Below, piece by piece: positions 5,572 to 5,823 of a stretch of 5,823 nt of DNA. The notes beneath the pieces are model-generated. The model did no database searches. It had not been told where the DNA came from and saw nothing but the letters and a program-made list of their open reading frames with translations. The stretch spans positions 1 to 5,823 of the forward strand of contig JADLBT010000247.1 in NCBI GenBank assembly GCA_020847555.1, read 5' to 3'. The translations under genes were made by a program, and so were the position numbers. Position 1 is the stretch's first letter. Each line of letters begins with the position of its first letter. Source of the DNA: Gemmataceae bacterium (GTDB lineage: Bacteria; Planctomycetota; Planctomycetia; Gemmatales; Gemmataceae).

Positions 5572-5658
5572 AAGCTGGTGGTGCAGTTGCCGGTCGCGGT
5601 GCTCGTGACCGGCCTGGCAGTCGGGGCACTGACACGCATGAACCGTGACGTCCGCCAT
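5572..5658 (-). pseudogene. N-terminal fragment of a second transposase, probably ISAzo13 family
   Basis: ATG 5658, with GGAGG at 5666-5670, starts MADVTVHACQCPDCQAGH, then RDRQLHHQLKRLL. ISAzo13-family transposases start with a similar Cys-x-Cys-Pro-x-Cys motif and a DRELHRQLN-like helix, normally followed by SRLDEQQRR; here that continuation is absent and the IS5-family end begins. Only about 29 residues survive, so the family call rests on a short match. The gene would encode a DDE transposase of about 400 residues. Its upstream end, with the hairpin at 5666-5697, is probably close to the element's left terminus. Confidence 0.45.
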
Positions 5659-5665
5659 GACGGAG

Positions 5666-5697
5666 CCTCCGCAGCTGAGGGCCTCAAAGTGCGGAGG
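5666..5697 (-). promoter_or_regulatory. Hairpin that can hide the ribosome site of the ISAzo13-like transposase
   Basis: CCTCCGCA and TGCGGAGG (5666-5673 and 5690-5697) pair perfectly over 8 bp. Inside, TGAGG-G-CCTCA (5676-5686) forms a second dyad. On the minus-strand transcript the downstream arm contains GGAGG, the only good Shine-Dalgarno, 7 nt before ATG 5658, so folding would block translation. Hiding transposase ribosome sites against read-through transcripts is known for elements such as IS10 and IS50; its use here is inferred. Confidence 0.5.
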
Positions 5698-5736
5698 TCA
5701 TTGTAGGAAAAGTCTTGGAAGTCATTCGTGGACGCC

Positions 5737-5823
5737 GCCTTTGCCACTCACCTGGTGGAACGCGGCGTGGATCTCCGGACGATTCAGGTGCTGCTGGGGC
5801 ACGAGAGCCTGGAAACCACCATG
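5737..5823 (+). pseudogene. Tyrosine recombinase fragment (runs off window edge)
   Basis: The frame reads [19 protein letters not shown] then [10 protein letters not shown] to the last base. This is the conserved C-terminal block of tyrosine recombinases, following the usual LRHSFATHL and including the LGH motif whose His is catalytic; the nucleophilic Tyr would follow a few residues later, outside the window. The expected LRH before FATHL, carrying the catalytic His and Arg, is absent: upstream bases instead give a short frame with a stop at 5704-5706. The gene is therefore cut at about 5737 next to the presumed end of the ISAzo13-like element. Whether it came from a phage integrase or a recombinase array linked to IS elements cannot be told. 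Confidence 0.75.

Noticed and set aside
1..5823. tRNA or rRNA genes
   Set aside because: No cloverleaf-like segment or conserved rRNA stretch was seen on either strand by eye.

Overview
This GC-rich window reads as accessory DNA from a planctomycete, most likely of the Gemmata group. That assignment is an inference from protein style, base composition and the crowd of IS remnants; there is no rRNA or marker gene to prove it. Almost every gene is cut, frameshifted or carries a premature stop, and at least four mobile-element remnants are present. The only genes that look whole are a small lipoprotein (3430-3909), a hypothetical protein on the minus strand (3924-4343) and a ribbon-helix-helix (RHH) protein (2606-2992).

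Layout. At 1-250 is the C-terminal end of an IS5-family transposase. It has landed in a minus-strand gene (about 255-1107) that encodes a CPxC motif and an AT-hook and is itself split by two apparent frameshifts. From 1124 to about 1745 no convincing gene is visible. That stretch holds a strong minus-strand hairpin/T-tract terminator (1511-1545), a short ORF resembling the linker of the later RHH protein, and a leader with small perfect inverted repeats. At 1750-2992 lies a compact plus-strand module: an ExeA/TnsC-like AAA+ ATPase with an in-frame TAG at codon 45, an overlapping RHH DNA-binding protein carrying ACGAAC repeats, and what looks like the Shine-Dalgarno site and start codon of a third gene (2992) that is lost within a few bases. 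The module abuts the cut 3' side of a minus-strand, possibly prophage-type gene (about 2995-3221).

The right half has a plus-strand lipoprotein facing a minus-strand gene pair. That pair is the C-terminal part of a probable CgeB-like glycosyltransferase (about 4784-4340, two frameshifts) and a hypothetical protein coupled to it by a GTGA overlap. The glycosyltransferase is truncated by a second, decayed IS5-family element (about 4785-5570). This element in turn sits in the N-terminus of another transposase, probably ISAzo13-like (start 5658), whose ribosome site lies in a hairpin. The window ends in a tyrosine-recombinase fragment (5737-5823) joined to that element.

The most interesting part is the ATPase-RHH module with its repeated DNA motif. 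An AAA+ ATPase paired with a small RHH protein and nearby repeats suggests a transposition-targeting or DNA-partition function, but no partner transposase or centromere is proven here. Several of the frame breaks can be repaired by restoring one base in a short homopolymer, so sequencing error must be weighed against true gene decay.
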